Made by a program: the position numbers and the translations under genes. This document shows positions 47,395 through 62,500 of a DNA stretch of 64,000 nt, piece after piece. How positions within the stretch are numbered: position 1 is the first letter of the stretch; every line of letters begins with the position of its first letter. Source of the stretch: Pomphorhynchus laevis (Eukaryota > Acanthocephala > Palaeacanthocephala > Echinorhynchida > Pomphorhynchidae). The DNA lies in NCBI GenBank assembly GCA_012934845.2, contig WNNJ02003468.1, positions 1 to 64,000 of the forward strand, given 5' to 3'. The notes under the pieces were generated by a model. The model worked only from the letters and a program-made list of their open reading frames with translations. It ran no database searches and was not told where the DNA came from.

Positions 47395-50155
47395 AGTTGT
47401 TTTCAAGCATTGCTCTCACGCGTATTCTGTCCTCTCACAACGATTCAAACTCATGTCCTCTTTAGCCACTCGCATTTTCCCCGATCGCACCCCCTCCGAA
47501 ATCGCGCAACTCTCATCTGCCCGCATCGCAAAACGCCGTCGCGAGGAAAACGGCGAAACATCTCTCTCCATCCGAAACATCGACGGAAATTTTCAAGTTG
47601 TCCGCACCCGCCCAAAAATTCGATGGCGCTCCATTTCCCCGATGTATATTCTCCACTAGCCCCTACCACCACTACACACGGTTTCCGCCTCGGCTTCCTC
47701 AACACTAGATATATTCTCAATAAATCCGATCTCATCCACAACTTATTCACTAAGCAACCATCGATCTATTCTGCCTCACCGAATCCTGGCACTCCGATTC
47801 TAACGACCTCTCCATCCGCCGTTTGCTCTCTGTCGGTTGCTCACTAGTCGAATCTGCTCGCCCCCTTAGCAAATCCCCTTCTAAATTCTCTAATCATGGC
47901 GGCATTGTCGCATTCGCCCGTCACCCCGCGTCTCTATGCAAAATCACTTCCCCTTTCAGTCCTTGCTCTTTCGAACTGCTCACTTGTCGTTCTTCTAACC
48001 CGATCACACTAGATCTTGCCATTGTATACCGTCCTGGTTCATCAGCTCCTACATCCTTATTTTTTACCGAACTCGCTGACCTCCTTTCTCATTGTTCTTT
48101 GTCCTCAATCCCTTTACTCGATCCAGGCGACTTCAATAGCCGCCTAGACCGCCCCTCTTCCACGGATTCCATCCGGTTCATCAACATTCTATCCAACTAC
48201 AATTACAAACTAATCTCCACTGCCCCCACACATATACTTGGTGGGGCACTTGACATCATCGCTGTCCCCTATCATTTTGCTGCCTACACCTCACTCTACA
48301 TTTTCGATCCTGGTCTATCCGATACCTTTCTCGTCACCCTTGATCTCGTTCACAACAAACCCTTCCTCACACACCTACAATACTGCGTCGCTCTTGGAGA
48401 AATCTTGACCTCTCCCTTCTCCGCTCTGCCTTACTCAAATCGTCTCTATCCTATCCAACAATAACATATTCCTCTCCTCACGATCTCGCCTTTCTTTTCG
48501 ACTCTGAACTCACATTTATTCTTGATAATCTCTTGCCCTTCAAGCCTCACCCACATCGTCGCTTGCACCATACCCCATGGTTTGACATCCAGTGCCTACT
48601 CATAAAGCGTCGACTCCATCATGCTTTTTGAGTATATCACCGCTCTCTCGAACGTGATTTCCGCTCGATCACTTCGTCTTTCCGTTATACCTATCTTGCT
48701 CATCGGCGGTCTCATCTCCACCTACTACGTACCAAATGCAACTCCTTTTGGCAGCATAAAATCATCACTTCATTCAACACTAAGACTCTATGGAATACTT
48801 TTAACTCAATCTTTGCTCGCTCCTCTCCGCCGTGCAACATCAATCCCCATAATTATTTGTCATTTCTCCAGAGCAAAGTATCCACATTGCTCTCTCACAT
48901 CCCGGTCTCCATCCTATCCCACTCGGCCCCGCCTAGCCTCATTATCCCGGATCATCTTCTCCCTGTCTCACCTTCCGAAGTCTCATATGTACTCATGTCC
49001 TTGCCCAGCAAAACCTCACATGTGGATCCCCTGCCTACCCACATACTTAAATCCATATGCTCATCGATATCCCCTTTTCTCACAACCCTGTTTAACTCGT
49101 CCATCCGCAGTCGTATATTCCCTTCACACTGGAAATCCGCAATCGTTCGTCCCCTCCTTAAGAAACAATCGCTCGACCCCTCCCTTCCTTCTAGCTATCG
49201 CCCCATTTCACTACTCCATACTCTTTCTAAGCTCTTAAGAACGCCTCATCTTAATACAGATCGACGCTTATCTCTCGTCATCCAATCTGTACCCTCTTTT
49301 CCACTGCGCTTTCCGCTATAATCACTCCACAGAAATCGCCTGCATGAAAGTTTACAACGACTTACTCATTTCTCGAGACAAGGTTCTATATAGTGTTCTC
49401 ATCTCCCCCAACCTCTCCTCCGCCTTCAACATTGTCGACCACTCCGTCCTCCTTTATCGCCTTCGTTATGATTACGGCTTTTCTTCTTTCTCCGTAGCAT
49501 GGTTTGCCTCATATCTATCCGACCGTTCATTTCCGCGTCTGTTCTAATTCATCTTCCTCCCCTCCTCTGCTTGGCGATCTTTCTCCGTTTATCAAACCTT
49601 TTCCCTTTAACGTTATGCAATACGCCGATGACATCCTCATCTATGATCATGCACCCGCACATCGCATACACGATATCGGCAATTCTGCCTCTAACTGTCT
49701 TTCTTCTATCTACGAACGTCTCTTCAATGTCCATCTCGTTTTAAACCCCGACAAATCTAAAATAATGTGCATCCTCCCCCGTAAACCAAACATATCTCCT
49801 CCCACTGTACTTATTCTCGTAACTTTTCGTCTCATCGCTGTCGGCCCCCATCGTTCATCAACCTTCCTTTCTTAGACGACACTCGTCCCACCTCGCTATC
49901 GCTGCGTTCCCGTCATACCCTCTTACTCCACGTTCCTAATTACTCTAACAACTACGGTCTCCGATCCTTCCTCGTCGCCGCCTCACTCGCCTAGAATCAA
50001 CTCCCTCTCAACGTCCGCCGCGCCCCTTCATTTATCACATTCAAACACCTCCTCCGTTCACACCTTCTCGACACCTGATTCACAGTTTTGTTTTGTTGTG
50101 GTCATGTAAGCGTGCGCTGGCACGCATTTGCCACGTTAAATAAATCTTTTTTAAG
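47395..50155 (+). mobile_element. CR1/L2-like LINE, copy 2 (5' truncated, internal deletions)
   Basis: A tandem relative of copy 1. It begins in ORF1 (SSLATRIFPDRTPSEIAQLS) and continues through the endonuclease (47690-48400: CLTES-like, PGDFNSRLDRP, GGALDIIAVP) and the RT (48880-49800: SVLISPNLSSAF, QYADDILIYDHAP). It shares the 3' end (50079-50153). Relative to copy 1 it lacks about 65 bp before YADD and about 380 bp after SPPTV. Copies differ by perhaps 5-8% by eye. The shared 3' end has the short palindrome TGCGCTGGCACGCA. Confidence 0.9.
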
Positions 50156-50393
50156 ATAGCCTTAATGTTCAAAATTGCTATTCGATAAAATTAAATACTG
50201 ATATTAAATTTTAAATTTTTTACTTGGCATACAAATAAAAACCATAGATTTTAATAATCAAATGTATCTATAAATTGATAAATAAACTGATTTATTATAA
50301 TTAATATAACCTTTTGATAAATAATAATCGATGACATTTTTATCAAAAATCAATATTTGAGTTTCAAAAATATGAAGACTTAATATTTTCATA

Positions 50394-50558
50394 TTAAGCA
50401 TTTACACCAGCAACTTGTATATTCGCCATAATTTTAATAATTTGGAAGATTTTGATTGAAGATATTATTTTAAACATTTCACCTTTTCTGTTGCTATGAT
50501 TATACAAGTAATGATTGATCAACTGAATTAAAACCTGGTACATAAAGCGATATTGAGC
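50394..50558 (-). CDS. PTP last exon
   Basis: 165 nt including TAA at 50396-50394. Acceptor GCATTTAG|GCT. Encodes AQYRFMYQVLIQLINHYLYN and a basic tail ending in QVAGVNA. The frame stays open across possible GT sites, so I read it as one terminal exon. LINE copy 2 ends about 240 bp downstream. Confidence 0.8.
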   Translation of the reverse strand, partial: AQYRFMYQVLIQLINHYLYNHSNRKGEMFKIISSIKIFQIIKIMANIQVAGVNA

Positions 50559-53500
50559 CTAAATGCAAAATTGTATTGACGCAATTTGATCCATAGTTTA
50601 CACTAACCAAAGTTTGCACCATGCCTATACGCTGATGTCTTAGATTGTAAACGATTTTAAAAATTGATAATGACTTGACATCTTTGGCATTCTAAAGAAA
50701 TTAGATTGTTTGCTTTCTAATCAATACGATTGCTTACCCCGTTAAAAATAACATTGGTACACTTGCTTAATCCAATTACAGTACCAGTTCGACCGCACCC
50801 TGCACTGCAAAAACAAATCATTGAAAACAAATATATCAGATCAGCTAACTACTTGCTTTATTAACAAATTAAAATTTGAATAATTATATTTGAATAAGTA
50901 TATTATTAAATAATAAATAATTGTTATATAATATTTTATATAATTTACATCAAATTAAAATTTAAAATAGAAGTCGATTTTTATGAATTTACAAATAAAT
51001 AACATATGATTTATCAGAAGGAGCTTATATGTTAAAAAATAGCATGTGGTTTGATATTCATATTATTACAAACGACAAATAGAAATAACAATTTATGAAA
51101 TTTATAAATTGAGTGAATTTAATAATTTATACATATTAATAATGATATTAATAATTAATATGATAATTAATATCATTATTAATTAATTTAATATAAATCA
51201 TATTAATAATTTTTACATATTAATTTCATATATATTTTTATATCGATTTTATATATTATTTATACAATTAATATATAATTGATATATATTATTTATACAA
51301 TTAATATATATTAATATATAATTTGAAGTACAAAAGAGTATATAGTTGTGTTTATATACAATCGAGTAATATCACATACAAATCGAATGTTTTCTACTTT
51401 TTCAAATAAATTGTTGTTGTCACAAACAACAAGCCATGAAAATATGTATTAAAGCTCTAATAATCCCAATAATCTGGCAACTCTGCCAGCATTATCGAAT
51501 TTAACTAACTCTTTTATAAACTTTACAATCTATGTTGCACTTTACAATCGATGCAACTCATCCGATTTTTAATCAACTTAAGTTTATTCGCAAAATGGTT
51601 TAGTTTTGAAGTAAAGTTTCAATTGGAGTAAGTTTCACGAACATACTGTCTTTTAATATTTCTTCCTTCGATGTATAAGACTATGTTGTTAATTGAACAC
51701 TGGGGTTTCACTATATATTTAACGCAATGACATTGGTATATTAGATGTAATGTATTTGTTTGATAAAGCAGCTAATATAAGATGTTATGTATTTGCTTGA
51801 TCAAGCAGCTAAATTGTATTTTTGTATAAAAGAAAACAAACCTGCAGTGAACCAATATGGGTGCATTTGAATTTCTCCGTTTCATAGAAAATATCAAATC
51901 GCATACGGAATTAAGATTATCGGGTACACCGTGATCAGGCCATTGTATAAAGTGATAATGCCAAATGTGACGAAACTGATTACTGTATGTACATATTAGC
52001 TTCAGATAACGAATTATGTAATTGCCTTGGCTGTGCATTTCAACAGGTTCTCTAGCCTAAAATGAATAAATCAAATATTACTGGGTCATTAAAGATTTTA
52101 TTCTAAAATTAAAAATTTATATTTGAGATTATATTTTTTGAAAGAACAATTAGTAAATACTCTAAGTAAAAATGATCTATTTAATGAAGTAAAATTGTAT
52201 AGTTTTTGAATGAGATCAGCTTAAAGAGTCTACGTATTTTTTATTTGAATATGTATATATTAATGCGGTGTCCTTTGTTATTTTAAACTCTATACCCTTC
52301 TTATCCATTATAGAACAGTGACTTGTAATAATTGTTTCTAAACTTAACCCACTACGTTCATATGTTAGATTTACATTTAAATCATTAGAATTAACCCCTT
52401 TCATTAGTATATCATAATAAAGCTTTTTGCATATGAAGACAAAGTTATTACTAGCTTTATATGTAAGATAATTTCGATTATCCTACAATATTAGGAACTA
52501 TAATATCAATAATAATATTTAATAATATAAATATATATTATAATCTATATAACTTTATATTCTATCCGAATATAAAGTTAATTTATTTATTTATAACGCT
52601 TCTTATAACTTGGTATTTGGCCCCATTGATATGTAAGGAATAGGAATAGAGACGGAAACCTGATAACATAAAAATATAAAAAGTCAATTTATAACCATAT
52701 AGTTATATAATAAAGTTATATTTATAGTTATATAAATCCATTATAGAACAGTGACTTGTAATAATTGTTTCAAAACTCAACTCACTACGTTCATATGTTG
52801 GATTTACATTTAAATCATTAGAATTAACCTCTTTCATTAGTATATCATAATAAAGCCTTTTGCATATGAGGACAGATTTATTACTAGCTTTATCAATAGT
52901 TGTTATTATATAGTTATCCTCTGATTTAGTAAGTTCTATATACATATCATTATTAATTTGATATTTCCTTTTATAATTGTTTGTTATTTTCATTTTTTTA
53001 ATTTCATCAAATATATAATCTTTTCAAATTTTAATCTTTAATGTATTTAAGCTTCCGCTATTCATCAGCTAACCAATCAAATTAGCTAACCGAGTCTAAG
53101 TATTTAATATAATTATAAAATAAACAAAACATAATAATAATGCTAAATCAAAATTTTATAATAATATAATAAAAAACTGCTTCGCGATACCGAAGACGAT
53201 GTTCACTCTACGCAGCGCGCCATGCTACAGGAAGCAGCTGTTGTTTGAATACGACAACGTAAGATAACTCTAGATATAACAAGGTACAAATATAAGAATC
53301 AAATCAGCTAACTGAGTCTACTTATTTAATATAATTATAAAATAAACAAAACACGATAATAATGCTAAATCAAAATTTAATAATTAAATAATAAAATAAA
53401 TAATTATTATAATTTTTTTATAATTTAAATCAAGTTAAAATAAAAAATTAAAATTTAAAATAAAAGTCATTTTTACGAAGGAGTACAATTACACCGATGT

Positions 53501-56500
53501 GGATTAAAAATACTGGGATCCCTGTTAGAGTGGGTGATATAGTAAGACGAACAATTAGCAAGACAATAATGGAGCTTACAAGGTCGAATCTACAGATTGT
53601 ATCAGGAAAACTACAATGTTGTGACGGCCAAAGAGGTGGAATCGAATACGCCATTCACTCGATACAGCATCAATTCAGTAGCGACACTAATCTTGCGATT
53701 CTTTCAGTAGACGCATCCAACGCGTTTAACACGGTGAACAGCAAACTGATGCTAGCTAACATCGGTTATGTATGCCTGGCATTGAAAGTCGCTCTTGAGA
53801 ATTCGTACTCCAATGATGCCGTGATGGCATGTCAAGGCGATGTGATTTTATCACGTGAGGGTTCACTCAGGGAGATCCACTCGCTATGGCTGCATTCGCC
53901 GTTTCATCGCTAGCAATGATCAAACGAATTGAGGCGCATATGCCCACTGTATTCCACGATGGTATGCTGATGACGGCAATTTTGTTGGGAATCTTGTCGA
54001 TCTGCAAAGAGTATGGATGCTGCTTAAAGAGATCGGACCACAATATGGCTATTATGTCAATCCGGCCAAAACCAAACTCTTAGTTCATTATCACGTTTAC
54101 GATCTGGAAACATATACGCTACAAAACGAAGGAGTACAATGACACCGATGCGGATTAAAAATATGGGGAGCCCTGTTGGTGACACTAATTTCATCGAGAA
54201 CTTTGTCAAAGGATCAGTTGATGTTTGGAAAGAGCTCATTACAAATTTGACGTCTATCTCAGAGGGAGACTCACACTCATGCTATGTAGCCTTCGTACAT
54301 GCTGTTCAAGCAAAATGGACACACATCTGTCGCACGACTCTGTGTGACCCCGCATGGTTTGTGCCCATGACTGACCTCATTTTAAGCGCATTTTCCACTA
54401 AAGTTACGAGACACGAACCAACATCTACTGATCGTTCGATATTCGCATTGCCGGCAAAATTAGGGGGTTGGGGCTTTCGAGATCTCAAATCGAGGCACTT
54501 ACCCAATTTGAAAGCGCAAAATTGCTGTGCTTAGCGTACGACAGTTCTGGTGGTCCTGAAATAGTGCGGTTAGCACAAACTAATGTTTTAAGAGCCATAC
54601 ATGATGCAAATGAAAGAAAAGCGGTTCATCGAAAAGAACAAATCACTTTAAATGTTATAGATCAGGTCGCCTTGTCAATCGAATACGCTTCCGTACTCGG
54701 CGCTTTGAGCTTGTTGAACACACGTCCTATCGTAAAACTAGGACTACACTTATCCACACGAGAATTCCATGATGCTTTGACTACGCGGTATAAGTGGACA
54801 CCCCGCAATATGTCCAGGAAATGTCAATGCGGTGATGCCATGAGTCTGTCACATGCACTGTCGTGCAGAAAGGGTGCGTTACCAACAATACGACACAATG
54901 AAATACAGAATATACTCGCAACTACGCTCAACGATATTTGCGGTGGCGTAGCGGTCGAGCCTGAACTACAGCAAATCGAAAACAACATACACTTCTAGAG
55001 AACTACAACGACATGACTATTACAAGCATGCCCAGAGATAGTATGCAGCGGCCTTTTTCGTGGTAGATTAGAGCGGACGTTTAAAGACGTCTCCATTTTC
55101 AAAAATCATGCTCCTTCCTACCACGCAAAGTCTGTGCAATGAACATTCGAATATCCCGAGCAAAAAAAAGAAGGCTAAATACGAGGAAAGGATCACTGAC
55201 ATCGAGCATACGTCGTTCTGCCCAGTTATATTCGCAACTAACGGAGCAATCGCACCTACTACTTCCATACTTCTGAAGACAATAGCGAAAAAGATTTCTC
55301 TCAAACACAAAAGAAGTTATGGAGAAGTCATAGCCGGAATACGATCAAGATTGAGCATTGCCCTTGCACGAGCCGCATCATACTGTATCCGTGCACCCAG
55401 AAGAAAATGTGTGGCAATACCGTTACGAGGAGATGGAAGCAGCAGTGCGGAAATAATTTAAATATATATTTTAGTCTTGATTTTCAAATGCTGGGGTTGC
55501 GTGCCTATTAGAATTGTACATATAATAATAAATTATATTATAAAAAAGATTATGCTCAAAAAATGAAGAGACCTTGTACTAAGAGGAGACCTTGTACTGC
55601 GATATCTTGATTCTACGTAGGTCCATTCTATAGACCATGCATCCTTCACGGGCATTTTTATATGGCTAAGCTCGTTGCCATTAGCTGTTAAGAATTTTCA
55701 CTTAAGCCCCAAAGAATTTGAAGACGCAATTTGCTGTCGATATGGGTGGGCATCATCAAATTGTGATCTGGCCCCTTTGCCAGAAGATTCGAGCGGACGT
55801 TTTTTGACGTCAGTATATTCTCGGTGCATGCTCAATCTTACGTCAATAGAATACCATTGTCATCATTTGAATATAATGAATCCCGTAAGTTTGCCAAATA
55901 CAACGAACAAATATTTCTGATGAAGCATGGCGGCTTCGTTCCTTTGGTGTTTTCCACCTCCGAGGCATTGGCAGCAGAGCAAATGCTGTGATGTAAATCA
56001 ATCGCATTCAAGCTTAACAGAGTAAGCTTTTTACAATACAACGACGTTATTGTCAATTTAAAGCGCAAGATTGCTTTTGCTATAATGAGATCTGCATCTG
56101 CATGTTTGAGATCTCCTCGATCAAGAATAGGCAACTATCAATCTCAAAATGATTAGAACTGATTTTAAAGTCAATCATTTTGAATTAATGCCGATTTGCG
56201 GGAACCAATTTGTACTGCTTTTTTTGAAGAAAAAATATTATTAAAAACATGCAAGACTATAGCCATGCAGTTCTTTTGTCTGCTCACAGCAAAACTAATT
56301 TTATGTAAACAAAATCTTAATCCGGATACAGGATATTGAAATTAGAATGTGTGCAAAGCAATGTAATTAGCGTTTTCTAATCACAAGCCTCTCGTGTTCC
56401 GCCACGAGCGGCTTGTGTCCAAGCTCGCCACATCCTCCCCGCCGGCGTCTACCTGGCTTGTCTCCTTTGCCGTATTTGCAGCTGATTCGGTTGGTGCGTC

Positions 56501-59500
56501 CAATGCTTGCAACGGAACCCCACATGATCCGGATACAGGATATTGAAACCAAGTGGGATCCGGAACCTCACTTAATCCGGATACAGGATATTGAAATTAT
56601 AATTTTTGCAAAGCCATGTAATTAGCGTTATTTTTGAAGTGCAAACTATTTGATATGTTGATGATATTCTCTGGAAGTTTGTTCCAAAGCCTCACCTCTC
56701 GATGAGAAAGGCGATATAGTTTTTCGAGTTTGCTGTGATACAGTGTTCTCACAGTAAGAGAGTAACCTCGGTTAGCAGTTCGCTGGCTTCGCTGAATACA
56801 GACCACCTGGAATTCGTCACGTTTGAATAACATATCCGTAAAGCATAAAATATCAAGACACACTATACTAGTACGGACTAAAGAAACTCTTATATTGTGC
56901 AAGTTATCCTCAAGAGACAATTTTCAGAGGGAATGGAACGATTTCGTCAATCTACGGAGGACATGTCTGTCTAAATTAATGCCCATTTGCGGGAACCAAA
57001 AAATGGGCATTAATTATAAAAAAATTATTTAAAAATTATTTAGGCCCACTCGCGGGAACTAATAGTTGTTAATAGTTATCAATAGTTGTTATTATATAGT
57101 TATCCTTTAATTTAATAAGTTCTGTATACATATCTTTATTAATTTTATCTTTCCTTTTATAATTGTTTGTTATTTTCATTTTATTTTTAATTTTATCAAA
57201 TATATAATCTTTTCAGATGTTTATCTTAGATATATTCGAGCTTTCACTATTAATCAGCTTACTAAATTAAAAATAATATTTTTTAATTTATAATATTAAT
57301 TATAAATATTTTAATATTATAATTATAATATTTTTAATTTTAATTTAATAATATTTTTTTATCTAATAAATAAGTTTTCCAAATGTTTATCTTTGTTTAT
57401 CTTTAACTCAACTCACTACGTTCATATGTTGGATTTACATTTAAATCATTAGAATTAACCTCTTTCATTAGTATATCATAATAAAGCTTTTTGCATATGA
57501 AGACAAAGTTATTACTAGCTTTATCAATAGTTGTTATTATATAGTTATCCTTTAATTTAGTAAGTTCTTTATACATATCTTTATTAATTTTATCTTTCCT
57601 TTTATAATTGTTTGTTATTTTCATTTTATTTTTAATTTTATCAAATATATAATCTTTTCAAATGTTTATCTTAGATATATTCGAGCTTTCACTATTAATC
57701 AGCTTACTAAAGTAATCATTTAAGTTATTATATAACGAATTGTAAATTTTATTTTTGTCGTTGTTATTATTTAATCTATATTTATACCCTTTTGATAGCA
57801 GCTTTCTTAATTCACAATTTTCAATTAATTCTAGATTATGGGTACATATATGTTCATTTATTTTATCAAAACTAAGACTTTTACAATTGCATTCTGTTTC
57901 CATTATGTTTCTAATATTATCGTTACATATTGATTTTAATTCTTTATTATAATTACAAATTTTTCGTCCTAATGGTGGTAGGAGTTTATACCTTATTTTA
58001 GGAATATATTTACTTAAATCTGACCCTATTATTTCGTTACTTTTAGAATTATTTAAAAGTCCCGCAATATTTATGTTATTGACTTTTACAACAGTAATTT
58101 GTCTCTTAAAAGTTGTTTTAATATTTCTAATCGATCATTTATATACATATCTTTTTTAATATTTTTAACTCTATTTTTCCTATTCCTTGTATCACCATGA
58201 CTTCTTGGTTTGCGTTTAACCGGATTATTATAACATAGTTATTAATTATTTACTATACTGCTATCCTTTTTAATATTTTTGTTGTTATTATTAACATTTA
58301 TTAAATGTTTATCATTTAATAAATATGATTAATTATCCTTTTTAATATAATTAAATATCATTTAATTATAAATTCTTTAATCTGCAATTTTTAAATTGTT
58401 TGACTAATCAAAATCAAACAAGTCATTAATAACATGACGAGTATTTTTATTATTTAAACAAAATTTTTTGAAAAATAATAAATTGCTCTATAAATAAAAC
58501 ATAAAAATTTCGAGAAAAAGTGAAGTTTGACTTTACTTTTAAATTGTTAATTTTGACTTTAGTGACTAATTATCAGTGCAAAATTATTTGAAAATAAAAT
58601 TATATTGAAACTAAAAATATTAAAAATAAAAGAAATTTTCGAAAATGTCGTTTTTCAAAATTTGACACAAAATTAATATACCAGTTGTACGGTGTAATGT
58701 TTTGTACGATATTCCTCCATTCTGTTGCTTGGCCAGTATTTTGCACATTTTGACTAAAATACAAATGATTAAATATTTGTAATGCTTTCTAATAAAATAA
58801 CAAAAATTAAATTAAATAATAAAAAAATATTTAAATAAATTATAATAAAAGTGGAAAATTAAAAATTTTAATATATTTTAAATTACTTTTTGTAAGTCCA
58901 TAACTCCATATATGAAGTCATAACTCCATGTTGAAATTTAGTCGTACAAATAAAAAATTTGACAGTCATTTAAACATTAATGACTTCAATTTAAATTAAA
59001 ATTAAGAAATTTTAATTTTTAATTTAAATTAAATTTTAATTTATCATTTAAATTTAAATGATATTAAGAAAATAAAAATCGAAAACAGTAGGACATAAAC
59101 AGTAAGTTAAATTGTCAGCCACACACGTGGAAATTAAATAATAAGACGTATCAAGATTGTAGTATAATTTCAGAGATCAAAACATCTAACTAGAAATCAA
59201 CTATTTTTACTTTTTAAGTATTTGTACTATTTCTGTGCTGAAAGCAATTTCTAAAATTGGCAAATTCGTTTTCTACGTTACAGACTTTATAGATCTTCAT
59301 CCACAAATTAGTACAAGTATAAAATTTATTAAACAAATGCGTCACTTTATAAAACATTACATTGTTTTGTATCATTTACACGAATATTGACATGTAAGAC
59401 GTAAATTAAGTAATATACGGAAATTACGGGGATGCGAATTAAGATGAAATAAATAATCGGCTTGCATTAGAAAGAAAACTTGTAATGCTGATATGGGATC

Positions 59501-62500
59501 ATCTTTATATTATAAAATTAGATTAAAATGGTCATTAGAATAAAACATTAAACTCACTTTAATTATTGAGTAAAGCGGAAATATAGGGATAATATAAAAA
59601 TGCATTAAAGTAAAATCATCAAAATCATCGTTCGCTTCTTCAATCTCGTAAAACTGCCGAGCAAAATAAAATAATTGAATTGAGCTTAAACACTGAAGTG
59701 GTACTATAAATTAGTTAAAGTGTCTTAAAAAATTAATTAATTAAATTAATAAATTAATTAAATTATTAATTATTAATTAATAATAATTAATTAAAAAATT
59801 AATTATCAATGGGTATTCATTCTAATGCTAATTGTTATCGTATTTTAACCAATTAAGTAATATTTTAAGCCCAAATTAGAAAAGTGTGCGTTACAAAGAT
59901 ATGTATTCATTGAAGTAAAAAAGTGCGTTCAGCAACTATAATTAATTACTGAAAGACATGAAAATCCAATAAATTCTTTATTTTAATTTTCGTTACGGCC
60001 ACTTCAAGGATTCTTTTCAAACTCATTCAAAATAGTAAGATTTAGAAAACACATTATAGAATGAAGAAGAATTGAAAAAATATTAATTTTTATGAGATAA
60101 ATTATTCAAAAATTATGATTCAAGGTATATAAAAACAGCAAAATTAAACTTTCACTAGAATCTGAAAGCGCCAGATTTTTAAAAGCAATATGAATTGTAA
60201 TATTGTATGTATTGTATTGATAAAATATAAAGTTTGCTGTAAAGTAAACTTTATATCACCAGTTAATCAGGATTAATTTTTAATAAAAAAACATTATTTC
60301 TTACTTTTAGGAAGCAATAGTTCTTTCAAGGAAGCCATACGGTTTAATGACATATTAAGGGGATAAGTAATTCAAGTAAAATATTATTTTGTAGAATACA
60401 ATGTCTACATTGCATTCCATGTTTAATTCTTGAGCTGATTAAAATCTTTTATCTATAATGAGTTCATCTACAGCTTTGTGTCTGCAGACGCAGTTTATCT
60501 TTAAATTTTTTGAATAAGAAGTTACTAGCATTGTAGGAATATATTTATTGAATCATACATAATTATATTGACTGAAAGGCATTTATAGCGTGTACACATC
60601 CTGGCAACGTTTTTTCCAACATGCATTTAGAGTTCCTTCTTTAGGTGTTTTGTGTGTTAAGTGTTTGCGCAAGTACACTTTTAACTAAAATTCCTCTTAT
60701 TCATCCATAAAATCAATTAATTGTTGCTGGAAACATTCCAAGTGCAATGAAGATGTAATTGTAAGGTGTGAGGTAATGTATCTTAATTTAAAGATATAAT
60801 TTTATCAATGCAGGATTGGTGCTTTAAAAGTATCTACAAACAACCTTTATTTATAGCTTGAATAAGTGATATGGTGTTAAGCGTTAGGAACCAAATGTCT
60901 AAATGTTTTGATTGTATAAATTCACAGAACGATCGCCATCATCATCCACGGCCGAGCAATATGTGATATTCAGTGTATCTTTGAGGCATTCTTGAAATTG
61001 AGGAGTGAAGTCAATTGGACGTTGAAACTCGTAATCTGAGACTTAAAATTATGCATCAAGAACATGATTGTTGTTCAAACTCCTTGGATTTGTCTGTTTT
61101 CAAATGAAACCAGGTTTCTTCATCCAGGCATTTCTACATATAAACATTGTCATTTTCTGTTTTATAAATCGACAATTGCATCTTTCATTATATATGTTTT
61201 AGAAGCATCTTATTTTATAAAATTCTGTTTTATCTATGTTTAATTCTTGAGCTGATTAAAATCCTTTATCTATAATGAGTTCATATGCAGCTTTGTGTCT
61301 GCGGACGCAGCTTCTCTTTAAATTTTTTGAATTAGAAGTTACTAGCAATTTAAGAATCTAAAACCAACACTTGCTGGCTCATGTTATGCGTCTAATATCA
61401 TATTTAGCAGTTATATACCATCTCGTGCAAAGCCATAACGTTTTCTGGTCTTAAGTTCTTTAAAAAAGCAATACGGAATCCAGGGCGTTTTGGTGACATA
61501 TTAAAGGGATAAGCATTTCAAGTAAAATATTATTTTGTAGAATAAATTAGCTTGAATTCAAACAATCTTTATAAAACCTATCAGCAATTGCTAAATAGAT
61601 ATACTGTTGTGAATGAAAATGATTGTAACATCACGCCATATTTAGCTAATAGCAGGAATTATATCCAAAAATATTTACAAGTGATATTATTATCTAAAAA
61701 TCATTAACTAATGATAACTATATGAATAAAAGCGTTTTATATCAAAAAATTGCAAAATAAATTCAAAGTATTGCAGAAATTATGAAAAACATTTTTAGGA
61801 AAAATCACTGAATATGCGGGGCCGCGAAGCGATTAGAGATTACTATAAATATTTGCACAATATTTGCCGTTATTTTCATGACTACATATCCCAATTAATC
61901 AGCATTCATTTCTATTATACTAATTAATCGACAATTATTTATTATATTAGTGCTAATTAATACGCAATGAATGCTACAATGTATCTGGAAGAATCACGTC
62001 AATTCGTCGAAATTATCGACGAAGCTATATCAATAAAATATACTATGCATACAATACAAAATAATAGTGTATATGTATGTCAATCATGATAGTATTTTCG
62101 ATATGGGCTGCAATTTCTTTCATACTATGACATAATTTATTTTTCTACGCCCACCTTTCAGATACTCCACAATTAGAACATGTTCATCTATATTGAAACA
62201 ATAAACGAAACGACATTATTATGTATTTATATAACGCTTATTGATATATCGGGAAATCTCTGGAGACTACCTGCAGATAGTCTTAAAACATTTGCAATTT
62301 ATATTAGATCAATAGCAAATTAAAATAAGAATTTACTGATTGCTGCTAAATGGCTTTTCGTTAATAATGTTGCTATGGGAAAGATGTATAGAAATAAAAA
62401 AGATAATAAAAACCTGTTCATTCTCGGTTTCATTAACGGCACAGACAATAATAGTCACGTTCTGTTCCCATAACATCTGAAAAAAACTGCCAGCAGTTTT

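Noticed and set aside
47451-47750. Long minus-strand frames across the LINEs (46806-47084, 47451-47750, 49549-49734).
   Set aside because: They are shadows of the C-rich plus-strand LINE coding sequence.
56390-56560. GC-rich patch as an RNA gene (tRNA, 5S or snRNA).
   Set aside because: No cloverleaf, no pol III boxes and no known snRNA motif could be seen.
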